Source: Trema orientale (taxonomy: Eukaryota > Streptophyta > Magnoliopsida > Rosales > Cannabaceae). From it: a DNA stretch of 64,000 nucleotides. Each line of letters opens with the position of its first letter. Position 1 is the first letter of the stretch. Position numbers and translations under genes: made by a program. Of this stretch, positions 11,966 to 23,040 are shown piece after piece. The stretch spans positions 1 through 64,000 of the forward strand of contig JXTC01000195.1 in NCBI GenBank assembly GCA_002914845.1, in the 5' to 3' direction. Under the pieces are notes generated by a model, which was given only the letters and a program-made list of their open reading frames with translations, was not told where the DNA came from and ran no database searches.

Positions 11966-12631
11966 ATTTTTATTCTATAATAATTACACCCAAAAATAGT
12001 CAAATTCTTTTTTCATAACTGGTTTCTGTCTGAATTTTTTTTTTTTCTATTATAAGATCTATTAATTCATTCCAATGGATTATACGCCCCTTCATCTCTA
12101 TGATATATTGGCACATTGATAACCCATGGTTTAAATTTGAAATTCAGAATTCTTAACTCTATTTCTTTCTTAAATGCCAAGTTGATTTTGCCATTTGAAA
12201 AACAAAAAAGACAAATAATAAATCAACTATGGGTTTACACTTTTATGGACGAAAAGACCATGTATTTTGGGAAATTACAACTCAAATTCTTGAATTTCGT
12301 TCAAACTCTTAACAGCATCGATACACATGATCATACATTTTCCTTCATAATTTTTTCTACTCTGACTAGAAATCACAATCTCAAATAAAAATTTTAAAAT
12401 ACTTGTAATTAATTTATTAGTTCTAACTTCCTTAGTAATTTTATTTTGGTGTTTTGTCCAAGATCCTAAACACACATGACACATGCATTGCGCTTAAAAA
12501 AAAAAAAATCGTGTGGGATGTCTTCTACCTTACTTGATTTCCAATAGCACACACCAACCAACATCTGAAGAAGAAAAGATATTGTTGCCATTGAATATAT
12601 ACGTATGTGTGCAAAATTACTCGATTTAAAA

Positions 12632-12676
12632 TTATAGTTTACATCCCTTCAAAAAAAAAAAAATTTATAGTTTACA
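12632..12676. repeat. Homopolymer micro-insertion with 12-bp direct repeat
   Basis: TTATAGTTTACA at 12632-12643 and 12665-12676, identical. The insert is TCCCTTC plus A13 and one T. Confidence 0.75.
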
Positions 12677-12724
12677 CATATTTCTCCATTCGTTTTTTTT
12701 TTTTTTTTGAAAGACATATTTCTC
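12676..12724. repeat. Homopolymer micro-insertion with 11-bp direct repeat
   Basis: ACATATTTCTC at 12676-12686 and 12714-12724, identical. The insert is CATTCG, T16, GAAAG. It touches the insertion just upstream but has the opposite polarity, so two events are needed. Confidence 0.7.
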
Positions 12725-13083
12725 TAATCTAAATGCTGTCATGTAAATACCCATTCTCTATGTGAAACTTGTCACAATTTAAGATAAGCCCTAAACTGGT
12801 GAAAGATCTTTATCTTTATTGATAATTCTTTATCTTTGTTCGGGATATTGACCATAAAATTTCTCACTTGTTCGGTTGTTCCATAGATTGTTATTTCTCA
12901 ACCCCTAAACCACTATTTTATTTTATTTTTTATTTTCTTTTTGGGACTTCCATGTCAAGTGTTTGGATTATACCCTTTTTCCTTTATTAACTTTAATATA
13001 TAACATTAAAGTATTCCGCCACCTAATAATTTTCTTGGTACATATTTACATCAAATATAGGAGACTAACATACGCGGGCATCA

Positions 13084-13300
13084 ATCAGTAGTTTTTTTTT
13101 TTGCTAATCATTAGGTAATGTTTTACCTAATTAAAATTCATCATACATGTTTTTTTCATAATAAAAAGGTAGAGATAAAAAGTGTATTAAATATTGTGCA
13201 TTTATTATTATTTTTTCTTCTAACTATTCAAGTTATTGTAGCTGTTAGATGATAATCTAATAGCAAAGAATTAAAAAAAAAACCTATTAAATAAGGACTC
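13084..13300. mobile_element. Diverged relative of the MITE at 32205
   Basis: Ends ATCAATCAGTAGTTTTTT and AAAAAACCTATTAAAT are inverted relatives. The interior shares the word order of the 32205 element (AATTAAAATTCATCATA, then GTTAGATGATAATCTAATAGC before an A-tract). Confidence 0.4.
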
Positions 13301-14424
13301 AATATATATATATATACATACACATATATAAACCAATATTATTTGAAAGTAATATTAAAAATATCCCTCGATTTAAATTAAGAGAAATACTAGTATCACG
13401 TGCATACATATGTGATGTTCACCATTCTTGATAGTAATGGATCCAACAATAAGACTCGTGTAAGATTTGCTCCAATCAATTGTTAGGATTTGGCTTGTCA
13501 AACATAACAATCATGCGTGAGACTGGTACACCGCAAACACTACACTAGCAGTCTTCAATAACATATTGCTTCGTGAAATTGAAGTCTATTTTTGTGACCT
13601 CATGAACATTTAGGATATATTTGGTAGGGGAGGAGGAGGATAGGAAAGAATGGAAGAATTAAATTACCTAAGAAAGAAAAGTGAAACAAGAAGGCGAGTA
13701 CTTTGTGTTTGGTATGAGATGAAGGAAATAGAAGTAAAATTATCTTTATTTGATAGGAAGAGAAGCGGAAGGAATAAAAAAGTTTCACTCACAAAATAAC
13801 CAGCTACCAATTTCGAACTTTTGTCTCTTTTTTTTTTTTTTTGTGTATATAAAGTTTCTCAATCATTATTACACTTTCTAATTTAATCAAAAAGAGAGTT
13901 GGGTTATGCTTATAAATGATTACATTGTACGAAAAAAAAAAAAACAGTTTGGTACACTTTGATGAATAGAAGAGAATTAGAAAGTTTGTCTACTTTTTAA
14001 AAAAATACACAATGTGGATAGTTAACTTATATCCTTTTATCATTAGCAAGCTAAGTTAAAGGTAGGTGGTTAAAGCTGACATAATGAACAAACTTCACAA
14101 TCTCTATGCAACCCAGGAACATTAAAAGTTCACTAATCCTTAACGAGATGAAAGCGAATGAAATCCTCTTCCACTTCCATTTATGTATGTACCGATAAAT
14201 TTGGAAAATAAAATGTAAGAAGTCCCTCACATTATTATTAGCTATTAAAATTGGAAAGAGATGACTTTTTCATTTTCATCTTCCAACCAATTCTTTTTAT
14301 GATTCTTTTCATTAGGATTAGCACTTGGCATAAAGAAAAAATGGGGCTTGGTCCTCCATTCCATAAGCCCAAAAATTTTCCATTAAAATTTTGTGGTTCT
14401 ACAGATAAACCTTATCTTTTTAGG

Positions 14425-14428
<4 letters not shown>

Positions 14429-14481
<53 letters not shown>
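14429..14481. repeat. (CT)25 microsatellite
   Basis: An uninterrupted CT run of about 50 bp. No flanking exon was recognised. Confidence 0.95.
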
Positions 14482-14483
<2 letters not shown>

Positions 14484-15139
14484 GCCTTTGCTTTGGAATT
14501 TTAGTTATAATATTGAGTTGATTGGGACAATTTGATATAGCTTTAAAAGCCTCAATCAATAGCATTATTTTTCCAATTCACCAAACCCCACAATTTAGCA
14601 TAAAAGCAAAGCTAAACTTGACCCTGCAGCTTTCAGAAAGAGAAAGAGAAAGAGATAGAACATGGCAATGGATAGTGCTTTTGGTTGTAAAGTGAAGGGG
14701 CATTGTGACTGTCCCATTTCTCATTATGACTTCAATGGAATTGGTCTTTTTTTTTTTTTTTGAGATGACTATAATGAATATCTCATTCGAAATAATTACC
14801 TTCCCCTTGAATATTCATTAGTCATTGGCAATAATTTTTCCCACTTAATCCCTAAGTGGGAACTGGATATCAGCAATTTAAATTAAATGAAAAATAAATA
14901 AATGAAATCACATTATTGACATCTTCATTGCATTTGTACATTTCCACTTCCAAATCTTCAATTTGAAAATATCGGGAAATGAACAAAATAAGACCATTTC
15001 GAAGTAAAATGCATGATAATTTTAGGACTACTTTTCAGATTAATTTTTCTTAGAGATTAATCATTTTAATTGTAACGAATTATAACAACAATACCCATTA
15101 GTTATAAATAGTAATTTTATAGATTAAATGACATGGAAA

Positions 15140-15385
15140 GGACTAATTTGGGCCAAAATGACTTTTTTGTGCATTTTTAAAAAAAATGACATTTTTAGGA
15201 TTGTCAGTGACTTCTTGACTATTAGGTGACCATAGATAAAGAGCTTGTTAATCATGAAAATACTATTATTTAGGCTTTATTTATGGTCAAGAATTTCTTG
15301 ACCATGGGTTAAGACATCATTAATACTCCTAAAAGTGTCATTTAAAAAAATTGCATAAAAAAATCATTTTGGCCCAAATTAGTCA
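15140..15385. mobile_element. MITE with ~60-bp terminal inverted repeats
   Basis: The left end reads GACTAATTTGGGCCAAAATG and the right end reads CATTTTGGCCCAAATTAGTC, its reverse complement. The similarity continues for about 60 bp through ATGACATTTTTAGGA and TCCTAAAAGTGTCAT. Total about 246 bp, no coding capacity. Confidence 0.8.
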
Positions 15386-16744
15386 TAACATACATGAACT
15401 TGATGAAACAATTGTTGAAAAGAATGCAGCTCAATTAAATATGGACCTAATTGTGGGCTATAAGATCTAGGCTACTAAATGTGATGGACCAAATCCATTT
15501 CCAAGACTTGGTCCTGGTCCTATTCTTGATCCAAGAAGAACAGTTTTGAGTCGTGCTGCGTGCAGAATGACTTTCAAGGCTTTTGCCTTGCTACACTTTG
15601 ATGTGCATTAAAAGCAGTTTTAAGTTTATAACTTTATTCTTGCACTTGATTATCAATTTAAGTATTCTTTGAGAGATTTTTTTTTTTTTGTTTTCATTTG
15701 ATTTGCCTAGTAATTCAGATGTACACTGTACACATATGAAATAAATAATATTGATTGAATGACTTTTAAATGAAATTTATGTTTATACCTTATCTACCAG
15801 CTTATCCAGAATTATGCACTAGCTTCTACATTTAAATCTATTTCATTACTTGTGCGTATATATATATATATATATAGATATCTATTTTTCCCTTTTCAAT
15901 AAGTAGCCTATATATCTGGATTATATAATTGGAATCTTAGTCAAACAGATAATGTGGTGGACATTAAGACTTGTGCACTAGATTTCTTTGTGTCAAAATC
16001 ACCAAAAAGATGTATACCAAATAAAGAAACATAGTATATGTTTAATCTTTTTAGGAAATTCATATGATGTTCTCGAAAGGATATCAGATTCTTAAAAACT
16101 GTATGGAGAGAATGTGATGATCCAATGGATCATTACACTCAATAAAATTTTATAATTTCCCCTTTTTTTTTGTGCCTTTCTGTATGGCTGATAATCTGCA
16201 ACCTCCTGTTTAATTGGTTTCGTCATTAAACAATAGGAGGAAACTTATAATAAGGATAAGGTTATTTATATATCATTAGATAAAGGACAACTTATAGTGG
16301 CATGCAGAGTGAATAAATATACATATTAATATCAAAATTTTAAGCTAAAATAGTCATGAGATGAATTGATATTTTGGACCCACCAAATCTCTCAAAAGTC
16401 TAGTCATAATTGGACAGACATGCGCAAATTACCCTCCGGCTCTAGCAAAAAGACATTTAACACAACTTATATATTGATATTAATATTTACCAAGATTAAT
16501 TTTTTTGGTGTATCATTTGGGATCAGGATTTAAGTTAAGAGTTTGGACATTCATAAGGAAAGCATTTATTTGGCCACAATTGTTTGTTATGCTTTTGGGA
16601 AAATGCTAAAAAACATCGAAGGTATGCACTACACAAGAATATCGAGACACGAGATCCACAAGTAAATTTTATATTGGATCTCATACAGGTACTAAGCACC
16701 AAAGTTCCCTTAATTCATTTTGCTCTCTAATTTTTATCCTAAGA

Positions 16745-16840
16745 ATTTCTATATGCTTAGAGATTATATATACTAATTTCTATATGCTTAGAGATTATAT
16801 ATATACTAATTTCTATATGCCTAGAGACTGTACTACACAG
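16745..16840. repeat. Three tandem ~32-bp units
   Basis: AATTTCTATATGC(T/C)TAGAGA is present three times in succession, separated by TATATATAC-type spacers. Confidence 0.8.
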
Positions 16841-19143
16841 TATTATCAACTATGGCATAATATCCTTCTGCAAACAAAGTGGTCAAAGTGTCTTTGTCTT
16901 CCTGTTGGAATTCAATAATATCATTTCGGATTTGCATTCGGTCACAAATTAATCATTTGTACACAAAAAAATATGGCCATAGCCCCACATTAGAAACTAT
17001 CCACAAGAAATTAAAACTTAATTTCTTGTAATCATGATACATTTATGTTTACTCATGACCAGTCTGTGTTCCTTATTGAAATATCTTTGCCACTATTTAT
17101 TCATTATAATTCATTGTATTTAGAAATTATATATGTTGTCATAGATTTGGTCATCTAGAGGAGGAGAAGGGTTCAAAATTTCAAAGTTCTCATCACTCAT
17201 TTAGCACCCATGTATATTATTGATTCAGGAGCTTTTGTCCTTATCACCTCTCCCACTAGCACATGTTTTTTTCACTTTTTTTTTAAAAAATAAATTTTTT
17301 TTTATTTATTTATAATGAGTTCTATCTCATCACTCATCATCATCTAGCACCCATGTATATTCTGTTTGTGTTTGAATGCGAGCTCCCTCAATCTTGGTTG
17401 ATCAAGAACTAGTACGTGCTAGTGGGAAAAATGATATAATTAATATATAATATGATATCCATTAATCGAATATATAAGTCCTAGAAATATGGCCCACCAT
17501 GAGAGATATCAGAAAATAAACCATCAATTTATAAGGAGGAAAAGATTTAGCAAGAAGAATTAATAGAATATTAGAGGAGGACTATATCAATTAAACCTCA
17601 AGAGAAACCAAGAATTAATATATACACAACACAAGTTGTACAAAAGAAAAACATTAATTCTAATTGAATCTATATCTGATCCCTATATCATATGTTAAAA
17701 ATTATAAAAGCTCATTTGTTATGAAACTAGGAGTGTATATATATGTCCAGCAACAAAGATATATATGAGATCTCAAACCATAGCTATAGCCAATAAATTA
17801 ATCCGCTACCGTATTGCTTTTTCTATAGCGTGTGATGAAAACCTCATGGGAGTCTACCTTTGTCAAAATATTATCGTGTCAAATGGACCAATTAAGAGAT
17901 CCTTTAGCTTTGGAGATTTTAAATAATTAGCTAACAGTACATAAAATTAAAATCTCTTTCCAACTAGAGATTCTTCCACCCAATTGCTCCAATAAATTCT
18001 AATGGGCATAATAATGGTGTTTCCAAATATGTACAAGAACTCAAATAATAAACAAAAAAGGCTCTCAAGCAAACCCTAACAATTAAAGAAAATGCTTCCT
18101 ACGTACACTAGCTCGACCACAAGTATTAGTGGCAGTCAATTCATATTTGTCAGGAGTACGCGCACTTTGTGTATATATTATCGAGTTTAGTCTCATTGGT
18201 ACAGTTTTCATAATGCATCTACACAAGTTAAAAGGTTTTAAAAGGTATACATCTTTCATTACAAGACATGAATACCTCCAATTCCTATGTGAGATATTAA
18301 AATATTCACTTTCACCTTAATTAGATAAAAGACGATATATATCGAATGACTGGAGATCAGTAATGGAGCTACAAGAAATTCATATTGGGTAGTACTTTCA
18401 TTGTTTTTCAATAGCCATGTTACTAGTTACTACTTACTAGTTACTACTGATGATCATGTCTTTACAACCGACCTAATGTCCGTACTGTATCATGGGATAT
18501 ATTCATAATTAAGGAAACTAAAATTAAATTCTGAATAATAATAAGTTAAAACTGATTGAATTTGCTACATTATTGAAAGAAATTTCATAATTAATAATCT
18601 ACGTAAATTTTATTCAAACGCGATATTGACTGAACTTGCTACATTATTAAATAAAAAGTTTAAGGGAAGTATGTGTCAGTTTGGAGAGTCAGAGGTTTAA
18701 ATCTTGATAATGTGTATATTATTTTTTTTTAAATTTATAGTAAGTTTTGGTTATTAGTTAAATTCTACTTTTTTTTTTCAAAAAAAAAATCCACGTATAT
18801 TTTGTTCAAACGTACGCCACATTATCGTAGAATATATTAAAGATGCATGACGACAAACTGCTCATTTTGAATATTCTGAAGTAAAAAAAGTACAATATTA
18901 ATTGTTTACTACATGCAAACATGAAACGATCTATATATATATATATGTATATATATCATAACTTGAGGAGAAAGCTCTTATAATATGTAATTCCTATATT
19001 CTAACTTTATCTAAGGGCTCACATATCTATATGTCTACGTACACCAAATTATGACCTCAAACGACAAGACAATCCACAAACGATGAAAGTGAACTTAACT
19101 GAACAAAATACTTATGAAGATAGTTCATCATCTTATAAATTTC

Positions 19144-22051
19144 TCAGTTGGAGTTTTGAATCATAAACCGTTTGATAACTTGCAAAACTTGATGAGAAAT
19201 CTTCGAGTATGGATCGTTGGTGAAAAATCCATGTTGTTGGCCCTCAAAGTCAACGTATTCAACTTTCTTTCCCATCTCTTTTAACCTCATGGCATAGTCC
19301 TCCACCCTATCCCTTAGCAATTCATTGCCACCTACAATCACCAAGATTGGATCCAGAGCCACTTTTTCAAGGCTCGGACTATTTGGTCCGAACGGGTTCG
19401 CTAATGGGTGGTCTCTTGTTTCTCCTTCCGGCATTGATAGCCTCCAAAATCTGAGTGTGAAAAAAGAAAAAAGAAAAGAAGTCCTATTAGATAGTAAGTG
19501 TGATTCAAAATATATTTCCATTTTGATCATAATATTTGCAAAATAGCTTTATTGGAAGAACATTTTTAGAGTACGACTAACTTTTTAAAGCTCTTTACAA
19601 AATAAAAATTTTAAGTTATAACTCCGACCATTGATTCTGAATTATAAGTTGGTTTATTTTACAAAAAAAATTAAAAGGTAGGGATTTTACTAATAGGCAC
19701 TTAATTTCAAAGGATCTAATCCCCAAAAATAATCTTCAATGTTTGTTGCACTGTTTTAAATTTGAGTAAGATAATTTATACTAATCATAATATTTTTCTC
19801 GAATATTGTTATGGATTTGCATAATTGGAATTATGAGAAACTAATCACTTTCTTACAATGGGCTTAGTCTAGATAATGACATACGTTGGTCAGAAAGGAA
19901 ATGCTAATCATGCATATCCAAGTTTTTCTTTTGAGCTAACTTTGGAGATATTTCTTCACTAAATTAATAATATTAATTCTTGTAACTTGTTCGTATTCTT
20001 TTATGCATGCAATAATATTAGTGCATCGCAATTAATATGTGATGGCTTGTAATTATTGGTTAATGAATAACCATATTAAACGAATTGGTTTTGGGGATTG
20101 AATATGTAAGAGAAGTTCTTTTTTTTTTTTTGGACACGATGAAAGTAGTACTACTACTTTCCAAAAATAGTGTGAACTAATTAGTTAATTAATTATTTAA
20201 TATGTGGAATTCTTTGCCTTATTCCACTAGAGATAAGCCAAATGTTTATTTTAACATCCATGAGCTTGACATGTGCTAAGTTTGGGCCTTTGCGACTATA
20301 ATTAAGATTTTGAAATTAAGTCACACCCACATTTGCAGATAAATAATTCAATGACAAGACACCTATAATCTTATAGACTAGCTAGTGAGGTCAACATTTA
20401 AGGATTTTGAAAAAGAATAAAAAACGACCATGTGAATTAAAGACAAATACACATTTTTTTAAAAAGAAAAGGCAGACCATCTAATTAGCCTACCATTTTT
20501 TTTTTTTTTTTGAATCATCTAATTAGCCTACTTTGCCTGTCTTCTGGTGACGACTATAAATGAGACTTTATATATTTATAATTATACTAAATACAAATGA
20601 AAATTCCCTCAAAAAAATAAAAATAAAAATGAAAACAGTAAACTGGTAAACGGTGATAATATTGTCATGTGAGAACATTTTTAGATTTACATTTCATTAA
20701 TCATGTAGCGCTCAAACTATTACTATAAAGAAAACTTAAATTATTAACGGGCAAGGAAAAGATACCACAATAATAGATTGGATTCTGAAATATTTGATGG
20801 TCAGATTGATATGACAAGAATTCATATGCAAAGACATTTTTGTAGTCAAATTTGATTGATTGGGCAACCGAAACCTTAAATTGGGTTTATTTGTGTAAGT
20901 GGTCTTAGTCAATTTTCATTCCATGAGATTCTTAATTTATCTACCCTTATTTACAACTACATATCTTTTTTGTTATCGGATTAAACAACATCCTTTGCCA
21001 ATTCAGCATCATTAATATGTTCTCATGCTGGTCTTGGATTAAGAAATTTATGAGTACTATGGTTAATGAACATTGGACATTGGTAAATAACAAGCACTAA
21101 GAAACTTTATTAGAATATATCATATATGGCTAGTTAATCGAATAAACAAATATGAAATATCTACCCTTTTTCTTTTCTTTTCTTTTATTTTCCTTTCATT
21201 TTCCGTATTTTGGGATATATATTAAGAAAATCATCATATATATTTTGTGATTTTTACAAACTGAATAATATCATATTATAGAATGCTTCCAACATAAATG
21301 TATACATATCTAGAGATATCCCAGATCTAGATATATATATATATATATAAGAAACGTGTGTAATGTCAAATGATTATACAAAATTACCTTCTCCGACTAA
21401 TTACTTTAATTAGAGCAAGTTTGATTTTTTAATTTTTTGTGAAAAATAACTGATGATGATTTTAAATTATCTTAAAAGTTGATTGAACTAAAACTTCTTT
21501 TTATTCTTTAATCATTCGGCGGGCAGAAATTAATATCTTTTAATTTAGTGGATATGATTATGACTTGTAAAGTGGTTTGATGGGTATTTCATGAATGATG
21601 AGGTCACACACACACAAAATGCCACCACTTCTTATTTTTGTGTAATAATTGTGAAGTAGCACTATCAATCTTTTTCTCTGAAATTGTTACTTTTTCCGAT
21701 TCAAAAACAAAAAAACAAAATAGACTATAGAAAATAGTTGACCAAGGAATATGTTTATCATGAGTGTGTACCATATATGAGCGGTTTAAGTCTTTAATTT
21801 TTGTCTTTAATTTTTGTCTTTGAAGGCCGGGCTGTCTCTTAGTGTTTTCGAAGAAACAATCCCTCTATCTTATCTCAACATATGTACAAGAGTCAAGATC
21901 TTGTATACTCCAATCTATAAGCTTTTTTTTATTTTATTTTAATTTTGAATTTTGTTAAAGAATATATGAATTTCTCTATATTGTGCTTCAAAATTTCCGA
22001 TCTATAATTATTCATGCATTAATACGGAACCTCAATAATATCGAGTATACG

Positions 22052-22083
<32 letters not shown>

Positions 22084-22906
22084 CAGTGTATACACAAAAA
22101 TTTCGATAACTAAAAAGAAAGTTTTGAGTTTTTTTTTTACATGCAAAACGCCATTTAAACAAAAATACAAAAGACACCAACGTAACAAAAAGGGTTGTCC
22201 CAAAGCACGTACGTACGTACCTGTCTAGCATTTCCAAATTCAACAAATCCTCAGGCGGCCCCTCCTCGGACCTGGTCCTCACCACCCCACCAAAGAAGGG
22301 TGCGAGCAGCACGTACCCTCTGACCCGAACCGGCCCGACCCTGCCCGAACCGGCCCCGAGCCGGACCGCCAAGTGATGGGCCATGTTCCCACCCGAGGAA
22401 TCTCCCACCACAAAAACCCGGTCCGGGTCAACTATCCTCCGGCTCAACCACGCGTCACAACTGCTATCATCCTCACCCGCCGCCACCTCCCTCTTCAGCC
22501 ACTCCACCACGCTGACCGCGTCGTCCATGGCGGCGGGGAGCTTGTGCTCCGGCGCGAGGCGGTAATCCGGCGAGACCACCAGGGCTTCGAGGCCGGACGC
22601 GAGCCGAAGGCAGCAGTTGTGGCAGTTAGGCCACAGGCGGGACCCGACGCAGAAGCCGCCGCCGTGGAAGTAGAACACGACGGGGAGCTTGGCGGCGGCG
22701 GCGGCGGCGGGATTCGCCGGTTTGGGCTTGTACAGACGGAGTGACAAGTTGAGCTTTTGGTCGAAAGTTAGGTCTTTGAAGACGACGGAGGTGTCGTCGT
22801 AGACCGGGAAGTTGAAGGCGATGTTGGCGCGGCGGTACACGCTGCCGTCGCTGTAGAGTTGGAGGACCCCCATGCAGTCTTCCACGATGTGAGGAAGAGA
22901 GCCCAT
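19144..22906 (-). CDS. CXE15: Carboxylesterase CXE15-like (plant HSL/GID1-type alpha/beta hydrolase), 330 aa
   Basis: CXE15 of Arabidopsis (At5g06570) is a soluble carboxylesterase reported to inactivate strigolactones. Two exons: 22906-22221 and 19450-19144, 993 nt in all. The donor is CAG|GTACGTACG and the acceptor CACACTCAG. The start gives MGSLPHIVEDCMGVLQL, as in the family. Motifs: oxyanion hole FHGGGFCVG, nucleophile elbow GDSSGGN, the acid site GGNELLRDR (Glu in place of the usual Asp, as I recall for CXE15) and the catalytic His in QQHGFF. The family-specific block APFFGG...LLNLEMLD spans the junction into FWRLSMPEGETRDH and ANPFGP. Exon 1 is strikingly GC-rich against AT-rich surroundings and encodes an Ala run. 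The 2.77-kb intron has a (GT)n tract and one micro-insertion. A TATA box lies upstream. Other CXE substrates are possible. Confidence 0.9.
20478..20531. repeat. Homopolymer micro-insertion with 16-bp direct repeat (in the CXE15-like intron)
   Basis: CATCTAATTAGCCTAC at 20478-20493 and 20516-20531, identical. The 22-bp insert is CA, T16, GAAT. Confidence 0.8.
22053..22082. repeat. (GT)15 microsatellite in the CXE15-like intron
   Basis: An uninterrupted TG run near the 5' end of the intron; translated on the minus strand it gives a spurious His-Thr repeat. Confidence 0.95.
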
Positions 22907-23030
22907 TGGTGAATATGTTTTTTTTTTTTTTTTTTAAAATATAAAAAAAAAGTATTGGGAAAATGTTATGGTGTGGTGAGGAGCTTAGGGAGCTAAGGTT
23001 ATTTAGTTGTGTTGTGAATTAATTGTTTGC

Positions 23031-23040
23031 GTATTTATAG
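23031..23040 (-). promoter_or_regulatory. TATA box of the CXE15-like gene
   Basis: CTATAAATAC on the coding strand, about 125 bp upstream of the ATG at 22906. This leaves a leader of roughly 95 nt, typical for plants. Confidence 0.7.

Larger units (their letters stand above)
10150..19143. other. 9-kb gene-free stretch between the MYOB7- and CXE15-type genes
   Basis: No exon with family conservation was recognised on either strand. The stretch is AT-rich and holds the MITEs at 13084 and 15140, four short direct-repeat insertions, a (CT)25 tract and TA runs. No tRNA or known microRNA was recognised by eye. Confidence 0.5.

Noticed and set aside
14251..14565. Two frames of 60 and 94 residues on opposite strands
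   Set aside because: Both are driven by the (CT)25 repeat giving Leu-Ser or Arg-Glu runs; no conservation.
22019..22906. A 295-residue frame that runs from CXE15 exon 1 through a His-Thr repeat
   Set aside because: It reads through the GTACGTACG donor into intron and a (GT)n tract; the spliced model restores the family sequence FWRLS...HGFF.
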